From Rozella allomycis CSF55 (Eukaryota; Rozellomycota): a stretch of 64,000 nt of DNA. This document shows positions 38,261 through 49,413 of the stretch, piece by piece. The notes beneath the pieces were generated by a model that was not told the origin of the DNA, ran no database searches, and saw nothing but the letters and a program-made list of their open reading frames with translations. Each line of letters opens with the position of its first letter. Within the stretch, counting starts at the first letter, position 1. The position numbers and the translations under genes were made by a program. Location of the stretch: positions 1-64,000 of the forward strand of contig KE560523.1 of NCBI GenBank assembly GCA_000442015.1, given 5' to 3'.

Positions 38261-39994
38261 ATGTCTGCTATTGAAAAGTCTGCACCTGACGCTGTCAGGA
38301 AGCCAACCCTCAGAGAAAGGTTTTGGCCTATTGAAAGTCATGAACACAAGAAATTAGTTCCACTTATTTTGATGATGTTCTTGATCTGTTTTTCGTACAC
38401 TCTCTTGCGTGATTTGAAGGATGTTATGGTGTTGCAAATTGGAACATCCGAGTCTATTTCTTATATGAAGTTGGGAGGAGTATTGCCATCGTCTGTTATT
38501 TTTATGATGATTTTTACAAAGTTGTCTATCAAGAATACAAAGAAGTTTGTCTTTTACTCTATGTTATCTATCTTTATGGTTGTTTTCGGACTTATTTTGG
38601 TCTTGACCTTTTTTGGAGACCATGTTCACCCAGAACCAGGTTCTTTGACTAAAGGAGTTACTGGAGGATTATTGCCAGTGTTAGTTTTATTGGAAAAGTG
38701 GACTGTTGTTCCAATCTATATCTTTGCTGAAATGTACGGAACAGTTTGTTTGTCTTTGTTGTTTTGGGGATTTGCCAATGATATCTGTACTGTCAATGAA
38801 GCACGTAGATTTTATCCATTGATCAGTTTGTTTGCTAATGTTGCATTGGTTATTCTTATGTTTGTCATGGTTGGATTGAACGACTTTGTTAAGAACAGCA
38901 AGGATTTGTTTTGTCAAATTTCACTTGTCCTCGTCCTTGTCTTTGGTGCGATGGTTGCTTATATCTACAATTACATGCAAAAGAATGTTTTGACTGATCC
39001 AGTGTTGTACAACCCAGACTTGTTGAAGCCAAAGAAGAAGAAGGCTAAGATGGGAATGATTCAATCATTGAAGTTTGTTTTGTCTAGTGGATACGTTGCA
39101 AAGATTGCTGTTATTGTTGTTGCTTATGGTATGGTCATTAACTTTTTGGAAATCTACTACAAGAACGTTATCGGATTGTACTGGCTTGCTTCATTGGTTA
39201 CTGCTAAGGGTGTTGAATCTGGTCTTACTGGATTTATGGTTATTATTTTGTCTTTGAGCATTGGATCTACTGCTGTTAAGAGATTTGGATGGACCAAGAC
39301 TGCTTTGGTTACTCCTTTGATTATTGGAGGACTTGGAATTCCATTTTTGGGTATTGAATGGTACTACAAGCAACCTTTGATGGAAATGGGATCTCTCTTT
39401 GGTTCATTCAAGGGTGTTGATGGAAGAAAGTCAATCAGCGCTACCTACAAATTTATTAAAGACAAACCAGAAATTGTTAAAGAAATGATTGAATTGAAAT
39501 GGTTGACCGAAAGTGGTGAAAAGATTGACGGAATTAAATTCCCTGAAAAGAAACAACAAACTGAACAACAAAAGGAAACAATGAAGAAAATCGCTGATGT
39601 TATCGCTGATGAATTGACTGGACATGAAAGCTACAGCATTGTTACTCCAATTTACCTCTTTGGTTTCTTGGCTGTTGTCTTTGCTAAATCATTCAAATAC
39701 TCATTCTTTGATCCAACCAAGGAAATGGCTTACATTCCTTTAGATGATGAAGTTCGTGGTAAATCAAAGGCTGCTGTTGATGTCGTTGCTGCTCGTTTCG
39801 GTAAGTCCGGTGCTTCTGGTATCTTCGTTCTCTTCAACACTATCATCAATCCAAATTCATTGAACTATGTGTACATTATCCTTATTCTCTTTATCATTGT
39901 CTTTCTTTCCTGGATGTCCTCCACTGTTATGCTCGGTCGTGAGTTCAACAGACTCAACCAAAAGAAAAACGAAGTCCAAATGACTAAAGTTTAA
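38261..39994 (+). CDS. NTT: Tlc/NTT-type nucleotide (ATP/ADP) transporter
   Basis: About 577 residues with some 11-12 membrane spans. The signature start is LRERFWPIESHEHKKLVPLI, followed by MMFLICFSYTLLRDLKDVMV, matching Tlc/NTT proteins. Later blocks include FAEMYGTVCLSLLFWGFAND, YKNVIGLYWLASLVTAKGVE and AAVDVVAARFGKSGASGIFV with the conserved GKSG, then TIINPNSLNYVYI. In Rickettsiales, Chlamydiae and Microsporidia these carriers import host ATP in exchange for ADP. The gene has no intron and uses more G/C-ending codons than its neighbours, suggesting strong expression and a bacterial origin. The in-frame ATG at 38201 is the alternative start. Confidence 0.95.
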   Translation: MSAIEKSAPDAVRKPTLRERFWPIESHEHKKLVPLILMMFLICFSYTLLRDLKDVMVLQIGTSESISYMKLGGVLPSSVIFMMIFTKLSIKNTKKFVFYSMLSIFMVVFGLILVLTFFGDHVHPEPGSLTKGVTGGLLPVLVLLEKWTVVPIYIFAEMYGTVCLSLLFWGFANDICTVNEARRFYPLISLFANVALVILMFVMVGLNDFVKNSKDLFCQISLVLVLVFGAMVAYIYNYMQKNVLTDPVLYNPDLLKPKKKKAKMGMIQSLKFVLSSGYVAKIAVIVVAYGMVINFLEIYYKNVIGLYWLASLVTAKGVESGLTGFMVIILSLSIGSTAVKRFGWTKTALVTPLIIGGLGIPFLGIEWYYKQPLMEMGSLFGSFKGVDGRKSISATYKFIKDKPEIVKEMIELKWLTESGEKIDGIKFPEKKQQTEQQKETMKKIADVIADELTGHESYSIVTPIYLFGFLAVVFAKSFKYSFFDPTKEMAYIPLDDEVRGKSKAAVDVVAARFGKSGASGIFVLFNTIINPNSLNYVYIILILFIIVFLSWMSSTVMLGREFNRLNQKKNEVQMTKV

Positions 39995-40020
39995 TTTAAA
40001 TTAATAAACTCATTTAAATC

Positions 40021-42176
40021 TTAAAAATCAAATATCTTTTTTATTCTTTCTACTACTTGCCTTTCTTTATCAGAGCAACAATCATTGAGTTTAATCCTCT
40101 CGCTACATGTCTCCAAGTTCACTTTCTTCGTCGCACTAAAAACTTCCCGCGCTTTTTCACATTCTTCTTTACTCACAACTTGGCCATTAAAAGTAGTCAA
40201 ATCAAACTCATTCAAAATAACCATCTTCAAAAAATTATTCTTTACAACTTCATTATGTTGACTGTTAATGATCATCTCTTCTACAGTTGATGGCACATTA
40301 TCCAAATACTTCATCTATCATATACTCCAATCATTTTTACTTGCACAAGCCTATCAAATAAATTAAACGAAAATTCTATTGTCTTTAGGCTGCTAAATCT
40401 TTCCAATTTTAGTCTATTGAAAACAGACAACTCCACATAACTAGCACCAATTCTTTTAACACTCTCAGATTCAAATGATACCAGCACATCATTAGTAACA
40501 TTGCCATATCTATTTGTAAGATAAACGCACTTTACAAGAACAATGAATCTCCTTGTTGATCCGCGTACCAAAACGAACTTGCATTTGTATCATCTTGTAT
40601 CCCCAGCATCTTTTTAAAAAACATCTCTCTAATCTTTTGCAGCATGGAATTCCTTAATTAATACTGCCATCAACTTACTTTTCATCTCTCCTTTGCATCT
40701 CTTTCTCTTTGGCTCTCTCCTTTAATATATCTCGTTTCGCCTCGCGTTCTGCTAACCTTCGCTCCTCCTCACTTACCTTTCTACTTTCCAACATTTTCAA
40801 ATGTTTCAATCCATAAATCACAAAGTTTTTATAGTTTGGCTCGTTTTTGCTTATCGGGTTGCCGTAGAGTGATAATTCTGTTCTTAATCAATGCGGGGGT
40901 TGTTTACCAATCAATCCATTCAACTTGAAGAGACCGAGTATATTCTTCATTTCGCTAATCTTGTTATCAGCCAATAATAGTCGTCTTAAACTAGGTAATC
41001 CAATACTTTGTTTGATTTCATTGATATGATTGTTCTTGAGATTTAAATCAACTAGAGTCGAACAAGGCGTAAATATTTGGAAATCTTGTATACAGTTACT
41101 CTCCAGGTTTAACACTTTCAAACTCGTCAAATTTTCTAATCCGCCTGGAATCACTCCTGGATACATTTACTTATATATTGGATGTTATTTCTTGCCAAAC
41201 ACACATTTTCTAAATGTGACATTCCTGTAATATCCATTCTCTCTATCAAATTATCTGAAAGGTGTAAAACTCGAATATACTTCATTCTGTTCAAATCACT
41301 AATGTCTTTTTCATTAAATTCACTGCATTTACATTAATCTTGTTGCACGAAGCATTTAAGTGTATTAAAAACATAAAAGAAGCAATGTTTTGTAAATCAA
41401 CAAGCTGGTTGTTTTTCACGAAAAGAGTCTTGATCTCATTGCTCGATTCAATCATGGGAATAGACATTAAAGTGAAATAGAATCTTTTACTTTAAGCTTT
41501 TGATTTGAGCAGTCTAGCTTGTCCGATACTTTGGGTAGAGCTTCGTACTTGGAAAAGGTAGTGAATGCGTCCTCGACAGGCATCTGTAAAGTGGCATCAG
41601 CAGTTTTACCTGTGGAAAAATCATCAATTTTTTAGTTTCAGTGATACTTGATTCTATAGTGTTAAAGGACGATGTAGATGAAGCGGACATGCATCTAGAA
41701 GGGCCACTACTTTTCTTTCTGCTAGTTTTGTCAAATGATGTTATTGGGCGATAATTTTCTTGACGGGTTCTATTTCGCACTTTTAGATAATCTTGATAGC
41801 TTGATGCAAATGTCAAAGATGTTTGTATTTGTTTAAATAATATGCCTTTTGACTTGCTCTTTTTTGGTTCTTTTTTCTTTTTCATATTAGCTTACCAGAA
41901 GCGATGCCGGTCCTTTCTCGTGACATTTCTGCTGGCTTGATGACACTCTTTGTCAACTGATCATCTTGATTACTGTCTTGTTTTTGTATCTTTTCAATAT
42001 GTCGTCAACACTACTTTTTTCTTTTTTTCGTTGATTCTTTTGGTACCATGATATTTTCTTACATTCAATAAGTAATCCAATGCTGAATCTACATTCCTTG
42101 TGTTCAATGTAGTAAAAATAGCTTTTTCGCCATCATCATTTAATATCAGATTTTCTCTTCTCTTATGTAAAGACAT
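40021..42176 (-). CDS. LRRC49: LRRC49-like leucine-rich repeat protein (tubulin polyglutamylase complex)
   Basis: The Lys/Ser-rich N-terminus (MSLHKRRENLILNDDGEKAI) leads through several introns to leucine-rich repeats (LTSLKVLNLESNCIQDFQIF, LPSLRRLLLADNKISEMKNI). The post-LRR helix is NPISKNEPNYKNFVIYGLKH, then SRKVSEEERRLAEREAKRD, matching LRRC49's MKRITEEERRMASVLAKK. The C-terminal domain (VSFESESVKRIGASYVELSV, ILNEFDLTTFNGQVVSKEEC) fits LRRC49's FSMQKINGTEVTQND region. LRRC49 helps place the polyglutamylase complex on centriolar satellites and ciliary tubulin. One intron is 37 nt; others are near 26. Confidence 0.75.
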
Positions 42177-42219
42177 AGCAGACAATGTTTACAATTATCA
42201 AATTTCATAATAGCCTAAC

Positions 42220-43122
42220 ATGGTCGTCAATATTAGAACTTGCATTTCAAAGTTTAATTTAATTAATTTTAAGCGATGCTATATGACTCCAGTGGTCATT
42301 GACAATGTTGTAACATAGCAGTTTGCATCAATTCACACAGGCTGGTATCGAACGGCATTTTGATATATATTCACGCTTATTAGCNGTAACTTAATTAAAT
42401 TTAAGCGATGTTATATGACTCCAGTGGTCATTGACAATGTGGTAATTTAGTAGTTTACATCAATTTACACAGGCTGGTATCGAACGGCATTTTGATATAT
42501 ATTCACGCTTATTAGCAGATAGAATTGTTCTAATGTTTGGTCCCGTAATAATTAATTCTAAAGAAAACAAGGTCGATACACATTTGGCAAGAACAGTCAC
42601 TGCGCAGTTACTTTTTCTAGAGTCTCAAGGCAAAGACAAACCCATTCAGATTTATATAAACAGCCCTGGAGGTTCGGTTTCTGATGGTTTAGCGATTTAT
42701 GATACAATGCAAGTAAAGAATGTCCAACTTCATCAAAAGTATATCAAATGCCCAATTAGCACTGTTTGTATGGGTATGGCTGCATCCATGGGATCTTTTC
42801 TTCTTGCATCAGGAAGAAAAGGAATGAGATATGCTTTGCCAAATTCTAGAGTCATGGTTCATCAACCTTCTGGTGGAGCGCAGGTATTGATTTTATCGAT
42901 CCTTAAAAGGGACAAGCAAGTGACATTGCCATTGTAGCTAAAGAAATTTTGCAAACAAGAGAAAGATTAAATAAAATATATTCTTTCCATACCGGTCAAG
43001 AAGTTTCAGAAATTGAAAAAGTTATGGAAAGGGATACTTGGATGAATGCCGAAGAAGCTAAAAAGTTTGGAATCGTAGATCATGTAATAATCAAAAATGA
43101 AACTGATACTCCAAAGAATTAA
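42220..43122 (+). CDS. CLPP: ClpP protease, mitochondrial
   Basis: The ATG at 42220 gives [20 protein letters not shown], a basic, acid-free presequence typical of mitochondrial import. It is followed by MTPVVIDNV and, after an intron of about 30 nt, [19 protein letters not shown]. The core has [35 protein letters not shown] (catalytic Ser), [11 protein letters not shown] (His) and [19 protein letters not shown] (Asp). Other introns are 26-27 nt. The first exon, first intron and start of exon 2 are duplicated around the N at 42385. ClpP normally needs a ClpX unfoldase, which is not in this window. Confidence 0.93.
42255..42516 (+). repeat. 130-bp direct repeat around N gap in CLPP
   Basis: Copies 42255-42384 and 42387-42516 flank the N at 42385. 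They differ at about eight positions, mostly inside intron 1. The higher divergence in the intron than in the exons is what allelic variants would show. Confidence 0.8.
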
Positions 43123-43131
43123 TAAATTGTT

Positions 43132-44300
43132 TTATTGGACATAAACATCAGCTATTTTGTCATGTTCTGATATTTTATGCTCGTTTTCAAAAATGCACAA
43201 ACCTTCGAGAGAGAAAAACCCTCTTGAAATTGGTAGAAAGGTATAATCTAAGGAGATACTTTCCCCTGCTTTCAAATTAGATATGTTCTTCTTAACACTA
43301 CCTTGAATTAATAATGACTTCATTCTGTCTCCGTTCCAAGAAAATACTACGTTCCTTAAATCTTTATCTTTATTATTTTTGACAGAGAATGATGCCACAA
43401 AACATTTTTCAAAGCAAACATCTGAGTGGAGTTTCTCTAGTGAGACTTGAATATCTGGGAGTTTAGGTGCCTTTCTGGTCAGAGCACTGGTTTGAAGCCT
43501 ACCAGCCTCACCGCCTGATGATCTCCATTGAATATCAAGCTTTCCAAGAACGTTCAAATCAGCATCTGACTTGGGTTTTAGATGAAAGAGGTATTGCCTA
43601 ATGTCGTCAGGATTGAACAGCATAGAGCGCTCATAAACCTTTGTGTTTTCATCAAGGAATTGCAAGTCTTTAACAATAAAATTATTGCTTTCCAAGTAAA
43701 GTTTTTCCATCACCACAGGATATGACATCAAGTTCTGTAATTGCACTTCCAAGAGAATGCTCGAGTCCGAAACGATGTTATTTACCTTTGTTTTAACAGA
43801 CATTGGATTCAAAACCTTTCTATATGTCTTTTATTTGTTACTTGAAATTTATATAACTTTCTGAGGTTCCTCTCTTCTCCATTAACAACTATTACAGACG
43901 TACATACCATCATGTGTTGCCCAAATTCTTTTATTTCATATGATATAGTCTTTTGAAGTGATCCTTTTTCCTTTATTAATTCATTTTGAGCTTGAAACAA
44001 CAAAAATCGATTCGCAGTTGTGTGCAATTCTATTCTCATATCTGAAACATTAATGGCACAATCTTCACCATTCAATAAAGAAACCAGGCAAGATAAATTT
44101 TGACCCAAATATATGTTTCCAAACGTTTGTGATATGCTTAAGGCAGGGACAACCGGTGCTGGGCCATTTTCTGACAATGGATTTTGGAAGATATTATCTG
44201 ACACATTCTCTGGCATAATATTTGGTTTGTTCAAGCGAAATACTTTGAACGTTATAGGTTGCTGATCCTTTATGGCCAAGGAAGAAGCTGACGTTTGCAT
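43132..44300 (-). CDS. TRAPPC13: TRAPP complex subunit TRAPPC13
   Basis: The N-terminal half carries ITFKVFRLNKPNIMP and ALSISQTFGNIYLGQNLSCL, as in TRAPPC13 (Trs65-like family). A 26-nt intron joins LYKFQ to VLNPMSVKTKVNNIVSDSSI, exactly the [21 protein letters not shown] region. Then come LEVQLQNLMSYPVVMEKLYL, DDIRQYLFHLKPKSDADLN, GKLDIQWRSSGGEAGRLQTS and a C-terminal Ig-like part ending KIADVYVQ. It is a subunit of the metazoan/fungal TRAPPIII/II tether in Golgi traffic. The stop lies 9 bp from that of the convergent ClpP gene. Confidence 0.9.
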
Positions 44301-44390
44301 TTAAAAAATTTCGTAGTAACAATTTGAGGTCCTAAAACTTAATTAATATTTACTATGAAGTTTTTAAACATTTTATTTATTCAAGATTAT

Positions 44391-45101
44391 CTATTTTTTA
44401 TGAGTAAAGAACGAATAAATGAGGCCAACAATAAACGCCCCAAAGAAAGGCGCCAATGACATTGTCGCTGCCCAGTTACCTTCTTTGTAAGCCCAGGGCA
44501 ATTTAGAATAAAGTGGGTTTTCTCTTTCTACCAAAGTGAGTGGATCTCCCTGATTATAATTAAAGTGGCTAGATGTGACTTGCTTGTAAGCTGGATAGGT
44601 GTAGCAAGAAAAATCTCCAGTTATTGGTGTTACGAATACCCTTCCTGCAATGTTAATCCAGGATACAAACATTATGCATCCATGAAGTGCTTTAAAAGTG
44701 ACCATTCTGTAAAGAGTAGACATTAATCTCGTTTTGGATTTAGTTGTTGGTGTCGGTGAAGATCTTCCAATTCTTCGTTGATGAAACGTTATTAAGATCC
44801 ATCCGATAGATAGTCCCAGCAAACACCAGAGAAATGAATACAGTACACCGATCGGCAAACCTGTGTTATGTATTAAAAGGGAAGTTGCCGTTCCCCATAT
44901 CATGAAAATGATGTAAAGCCTACCAAACCATAAATGAAACCTATAGAGCTTTGGCCATACACGCGTAACAAAACAAGCGACACCTGCCAACATTATCAAA
45001 TAGGCGAACACGACATGAGCGTAATAAAATGGGCGCCAGCATGATAAACTAGAAAAGTGGTAAGAAACAGAGAGGTCGGTGGTAGAATCCGAGTCAAACA
45101 T
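44391..45101 (-). CDS. Polytopic membrane protein with conserved histidines
   Basis: About six hydrophobic spans: YYAHVVFAYLIMLAGVACFV, YRFHLWFGRLYIIFMIWGTA, GVLYSFLWCLLGLSIGWILI, FKALHGCIMFVSWINIAGRV and a last one near TMSLAPFFGAFIVGLIYSFF. The spaced His residues (AHVVF, RFHLWFGR, ITFHQRR, ALHG) recall DUF2306 or cytochrome b561-like haem proteins, but I cannot decide. It has one exon. ATG at 45101 is chosen; the open frame extends upstream only with non-ATG codons. Confidence 0.55.
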   Translation of the reverse strand: MFDSDSTTDLSVSYHFSSLSCWRPFYYAHVVFAYLIMLAGVACFVTRVWPKLYRFHLWFGRLYIIFMIWGTATSLLIHNTGLPIGVLYSFLWCLLGLSIGWILITFHQRRIGRSSPTPTTKSKTRLMSTLYRMVTFKALHGCIMFVSWINIAGRVFVTPITGDFSCYTYPAYKQVTSSHFNYNQGDPLTLVERENPLYSKLPWAYKEGNWAATMSLAPFFGAFIVGLIYSFFTHKK

Positions 45102-45223
45102 GCAAATGAAGTCTCGGAACAAATGACGTCATTACCAAAAATAGTAAAATAAACAATATATTCTCGATAAAAAGTAGATCAAAAATTGAATAAAAAGGGT
45201 AAAATGATAACTAAAATGTTATT

Positions 45224-45296
45224 CACCCAACGCGAGGGTCGAACTCGCAACCTTGAGATTAAGAGTCTCACGCTCTGCCGATTGAGCTAGCCGGGC
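45224..45296 (-). tRNA. tRNA-Lys (anticodon CTT), second copy
   Basis: The sequence is identical over all 73 nt to the copy at 26938-27010 but lies on the other strand. The flanks differ, so this is a dispersed duplicate gene, not a segmental repeat. Confidence 0.97.
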
Positions 45297-45338
45297 TGTT
45301 GATGGCATGAAAATAAAATAAATTTATTGATAAACTCA

Positions 45339-47970
45339 TTAATCTGAGTCACTCTTGTATTCTAGCTCGTAAAACAAAGATTTGACATTTGCTGAATGAA
45401 AATCACTTCTCAGTGCAACAAAAGGTAAAATCAAATCAAATGAAAAAGATGACAAAATTCCCTGTTCAATTATTGATTTGATGTTTTCTGGCCTTACAAT
45501 GTAAATGTTGGACAAATCTTTTAGCATTTCAAAGCCCTTGATTACATCTAACTTTAATTGAAGGTTAAACGCGAGGTTGTAATAGACGTTGAAATCCCTT
45601 GTGTTATGGTCAATATTAAATTACTTTGATAGAAGCATACCCCCGATATCAGTAAATGTAAACTTTTTAATGTGAGCCAATAGTTGACTAAATTAATTTA
45701 AAGGTTTGAATTACTCTTGAAATGAAGAAAAAAGATCAGAAAAGATTGAAACAAAAAGAATTTTATCAATATTTGCTTGTGCAGCTTTTGTGACTTCCTC
45801 CAAGTACCCTGTAATTAATTTGCAAGTCTTTTTCTTTAATTCAAACTATTTTACATCAGAGCAAGGGATTGACAGAACATTCGCTTCATCTTTAGGCTTA
45901 AAATCAGTTTTCTTTTGTTTATTTAGAATGGATGAAATTTGATTCAAATGAACTTTTATTTTCGATAATGACATCTTTACCGTCAACAATTGAATTCAAT
46001 AAAGAATTACACCAAATTTCCAATTCCTTAAAGAAATCTTCTTTAATTTTTGTTAATTGTTTTTCATTAAGATTATTTTCTTTAACTGTTTCCTCAATAA
46101 GCGCAATTGAGTCCATGACGTTCTTTATGAAATCATAAACTTCAATAATCGAGTCCATTTTATTTAATTCTTCTTCAATTCTTTATTTATCATCAAATTT
46201 ATTTACAATTCAAAACAACTTTTAAAGAATGACGTAAAATTGGATGCAAGAGCCCGCCATAACTCTAACAAGGCAAATTCACTGTTTCACTTTTACTTTT
46301 CATATTACTTTGAATCAGCTACTAACATTGTAATTCTTTGAATGGACTGTGAAAATAGTCTCAAGCATTGATGGATACAATCTGTATTCACAAGTTTAAA
46401 AATATTTGGTGGATTAGAATTAGCCAAAGGTTTTCCTTTAAAATTAAACAGCTTATCAAATTCAATTTGCGCTGAACTACTTTGAGGCTGCAATCCTCCA
46501 CCCCTAGAAAACATNGCTGCAATCCTCCACCTCTAGAAAACATACCCTTTTGTTTATTAGACTGTTTGGTATTCTCACGTGAATTCCAGATTATAAAATT
46601 ACAATAAAGTTTTGAAAAGGGGATAGTATTAATAAAACTATCGTATTTAATGCATCTTTTTCATATTCCAGAATTTTAGATTTTTCCAAGTATGGCGAAA
46701 ATATTTCATCAATGAATCTATTAATTTTCACGTATATTTTATCCCCAAAATGGTTTTTTAGAACGCAATCAAATTCTTTTCCAATTTCAATAGTGGCGAT
46801 ATATGATTGATGTAGGCAACGCAAATAAGCAACTTTTGAATGACTCAATGAGGAATGCAAAATAGATTCAAGGTAGATTTGAATCTTTAAAGAATAATAA
46901 ACAATTTTACTGGATGCTCGAATATTCTTTGAATAAAATATTCCAAAGCCATTGAAGGTCTCGGGAAAATGCTCTGAATAATTGAAAGATCTTCTTCCAA
47001 TGCTAATTTGGCTTCCCTATAAAGCATCTCAAGCCTAGGATCAGTTTTCTCAGTTTGATTTAATTCAATAGAAATCGGTTGTCTTTGTCTAACGTATTTA
47101 ATCTTTACCCATCATTGAAATGAATGGATTCTTTTGGAGTCATTTTTATTGCTTCATTAAGAAATTCTTTTTGATTAAAATATGCTTGAATGCATGATTT
47201 GCCACCGTTATATTCGAATAGAATCTCTGCTAGTGTTTTCATTTGTCTCGTATCATTTTCTTTTGTTGCTTTTTCAAATTGCTGAATTAAGTTATTTTCA
47301 TAGTCTCTAAATAATTTCTGTGCAGATTCTTTAAACTTTCATTCTACAAATCATTCAAAATTACCTTCTTGTCACATTCATCCTCCAATGTTGCAAGCAT
47401 TAACTGGCGCGCTATGATGGCTCCTTTAACTTTTTCCTTGGGATCTCTAGAGTACAAAACTTCTTTAACACACTCCAATTGGCCCTCACAAATACTCTGA
47501 AAGAATACCACTAGCCTTTCTGCGTGAATAGCTCTCTCTCTTTGCTTATGAAGAGATTCTAATTGCTCCCCTATTCGGATCGCCGTCTGTCCTACCCGGC
47601 CGATTCTAGTCTCCAACATTTCTAATGACTGCATTTGTCCCTTTCTTTTATATATGTTTTTATTACTTGACATTGATCTAACATTGTTTCAAATTCTTTT
47701 CGAACCTTGGACTTTCTTGATGAAAATTTATCTTGCAAAGTGTCTTCCTTTTTTAACATTTCCTTTCTCATTTTTTTCAACTCATTTATATTATCGTCTG
47801 TCATTTTCGCCATATCCACAATCACTATGTCTTATACAATCTTTGCATACTTTTCCCTTCAAGCCTTTCAAAAAAATTGTCAATATACTTTTCTACATTA
47901 AATTCTACCTAAATTACATAGCGAAAAATGTCACTACTTTTTCAAACTCTAACAATGGCAACTGAACCAT
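45339..47970 (-). CDS. SEC10: Exocyst subunit Sec10 (EXOC5)
   Basis: The start MVQLPLLEFEK is joined by a 27-nt intron to VEFNVEKYIDNFFERLEGK. The coiled region ends in RIGRVGQTAIRIGEQLESLH with KQRERAIHAERLVVFFQSIC, matching Sec10's VCHLGDQLEGVNTPRQRAVEA block. Rod-domain pieces follow (SLSHSKVAYLRCLHQSYIAT). The C-terminus SNIYIVRPENIKSIIEQGIL with FVALRSDFHSANVKSLF matches LLVVAPDNLKQV and FVQLRADYRSARL. Sec10 bridges the vesicle and plasma-membrane halves of the exocyst and works with Sec4, found 4 kb away. Some middle introns were not fully fixed. A 28-bp repeat flanks the N at 46515. Confidence 0.88.
46487..46543 (-). repeat. Short direct repeat around N gap
   Basis: Two 28-bp copies (46487-46514 and 46516-46543) flank the N at 46515 and differ at one base. 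They lie inside SEC10. Confidence 0.8.
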
Positions 47971-48042
47971 TAATACTCCAAGTACTTGGAAATTTCAAAA
48001 TGTAAGATATGATGATTCAATGAAAATTTCCGTCGACTTTAA

Positions 48043-48678
48043 ATGTCTAGCTCCGTTATTTCATCTAGATCATCTTCTCCGTATTCTTTTAAAAGATATT
48101 TTGTTTTCCCAGATTTGTTTCTCGAATTTCTGCAATCTAATGGCGTAACACCCAGTGATGTTGTTGATGACTTGAACACAATATTAGAATTAGATCAATT
48201 AGGAGCTGGAATCGATAATGTTGCGCGTTTAAATATCATTATATTTATTCTCCTTTTTATATATTTAGTGGTCAGATATATCAATTACAACGTTTACAGA
48301 AATTTTGGCTCTTTTGATATGATGATTTTCCCGATGATAACAATATTTGTCTATTTGTCAAAGAAGCAGTGCAATTATATCCTAATGAGATCAAGAAAAA
48401 TATTGGAATATCGTTTTGTTCTGTTGAAGCTGGCTTACCCTCAATTGTTACTGAGAATAATCAAATTTGAATTTTTAAGCCATGAAATAACTGTCGAATG
48501 TGTAAATCCTCGGACAATGAACATTGACATTACTACTTTTGTTCAAGACTTGATTTCTTCAACAACACCAGGCGTTTCATTCGATCCAAATCATGCTCCC
48601 CCTGAAGAAAATGAAGAGCTACCAAAATATGAAAAGTCATCAATTGACATACCTCCTTCATACGACAATACGCAATAA
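48043..48678 (+). CDS. Hypothetical protein with C-terminal PPxY-like tail
   Basis: The start MSSSVISSRSSSPYSFKRYF leads to NGVTPSDVVDDLNTILELDQ and ends ELPKYEKSSIDIPPSYDNTQ, a tail with PPSY, a possible WW-domain ligand. The middle can be read through as hydrophobic, or with introns, in which case a different frame (KEAVQLYPNEIKKNIG) looks more protein-like. I could not fix the splice sites, so the apparent membrane segments may be translated introns. Family unknown. It starts 72 bp from the divergent Sec10 gene. Confidence 0.45.
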   Translation: MSSSVISSRSSSPYSFKRYFVFPDLFLEFLQSNGVTPSDVVDDLNTILELDQLGAGIDNVARLNIIIFILLFIYLVVRYINYNVYRNFGSFDMMIFPMITIFVYLSKKQCNYILMRSRKILEYRFVLLKLAYPQLLLRIIKFEFLSHEITVECVNPRTMNIDITTFVQDLISSTTPGVSFDPNHAPPEENEELPKYEKSSIDIPPSYDNTQ

Positions 48679-48718
48679 AAAAGTTAGAATATAAATCATA
48701 TTTTATTACGTGTAATAT

Positions 48719-49218
48719 TTAAGCTGATTCGACTTTTCCCTCAGCAACTTCTTCAAAGTTTTCAACAAGATCTGGAACTTCGTCGTCGTTTTCTGCACCT
48801 GCAGCTTGTTGTTGACTAAAAGTTTCAGCAAGCTTTCTTAGAGTGTTGATGGAATCTGGTCCAAGTTGTGACAAGATACCTGGAACAAGCTCATTTAATT
48901 CTTTTATAATATAATAACGTCATCATTACCTTTTTCCTCGGAATGTCCTGAAATGGCAAAGGTATTTGACCCTGCACCGCATGCTTGGACTTTTGGTGCG
49001 GCAATGTGAATAATCTTTCCATTTTCTTGGAACATGTTGACCTCTTCAATTCCAGCAACGGTTTGAGAGTTTAGTTTCTTCAAAGCGCCTTGAAGCTTCT
49101 TGTCATCAGCGACGGCAGGCTTGGACACTTTCTTTGTCTTACGGCGAGGGGTTCCCTTTCCTCCTATACGTACACTCTCTTTGAGTTTATTTAGTTGTGC
49201 AAGTTTTTCAGCGTTCAT
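48719..49218 (-). CDS. EGD1: Nascent polypeptide-associated complex subunit beta (BTF3/Egd1)
   Basis: [20 protein letters not shown], then [11 protein letters not shown] (the RRKxxxxxx ribosome-binding motif of NAC-beta), then the NAC domain: [20 protein letters not shown] and [21 protein letters not shown] 29-nt intron leads to [20 protein letters not shown] and an acidic tail. It caps nascent chains at the ribosome exit together with NAC-alpha. The length of about 157 residues is normal. Confidence 0.95.
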
Positions 49219-49413
49219 GGGCAAGAAAAATGTGGCTTGGGTTGTAAAAAAGGGAAATTCTGATGTTCAATATAGGGAAAGTAAAATACTGCATGATGCG
49301 ATGAAAATTATTTACATTAATTATTACCATTAACCAATTTAATAACAATCTCGTTTTTTGAAGAACACATTTTTTTCCAAAATTTCATTGCTGAAATTCA
49401 CCTTTTTCAATTC

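Noticed and set aside
26938-45296. Two identical tRNA-Lys genes in inverted orientation, as a possible large inverted repeat
   Set aside because: Identity stops at the tRNA borders; the flanking DNA is unrelated. They are dispersed gene copies.
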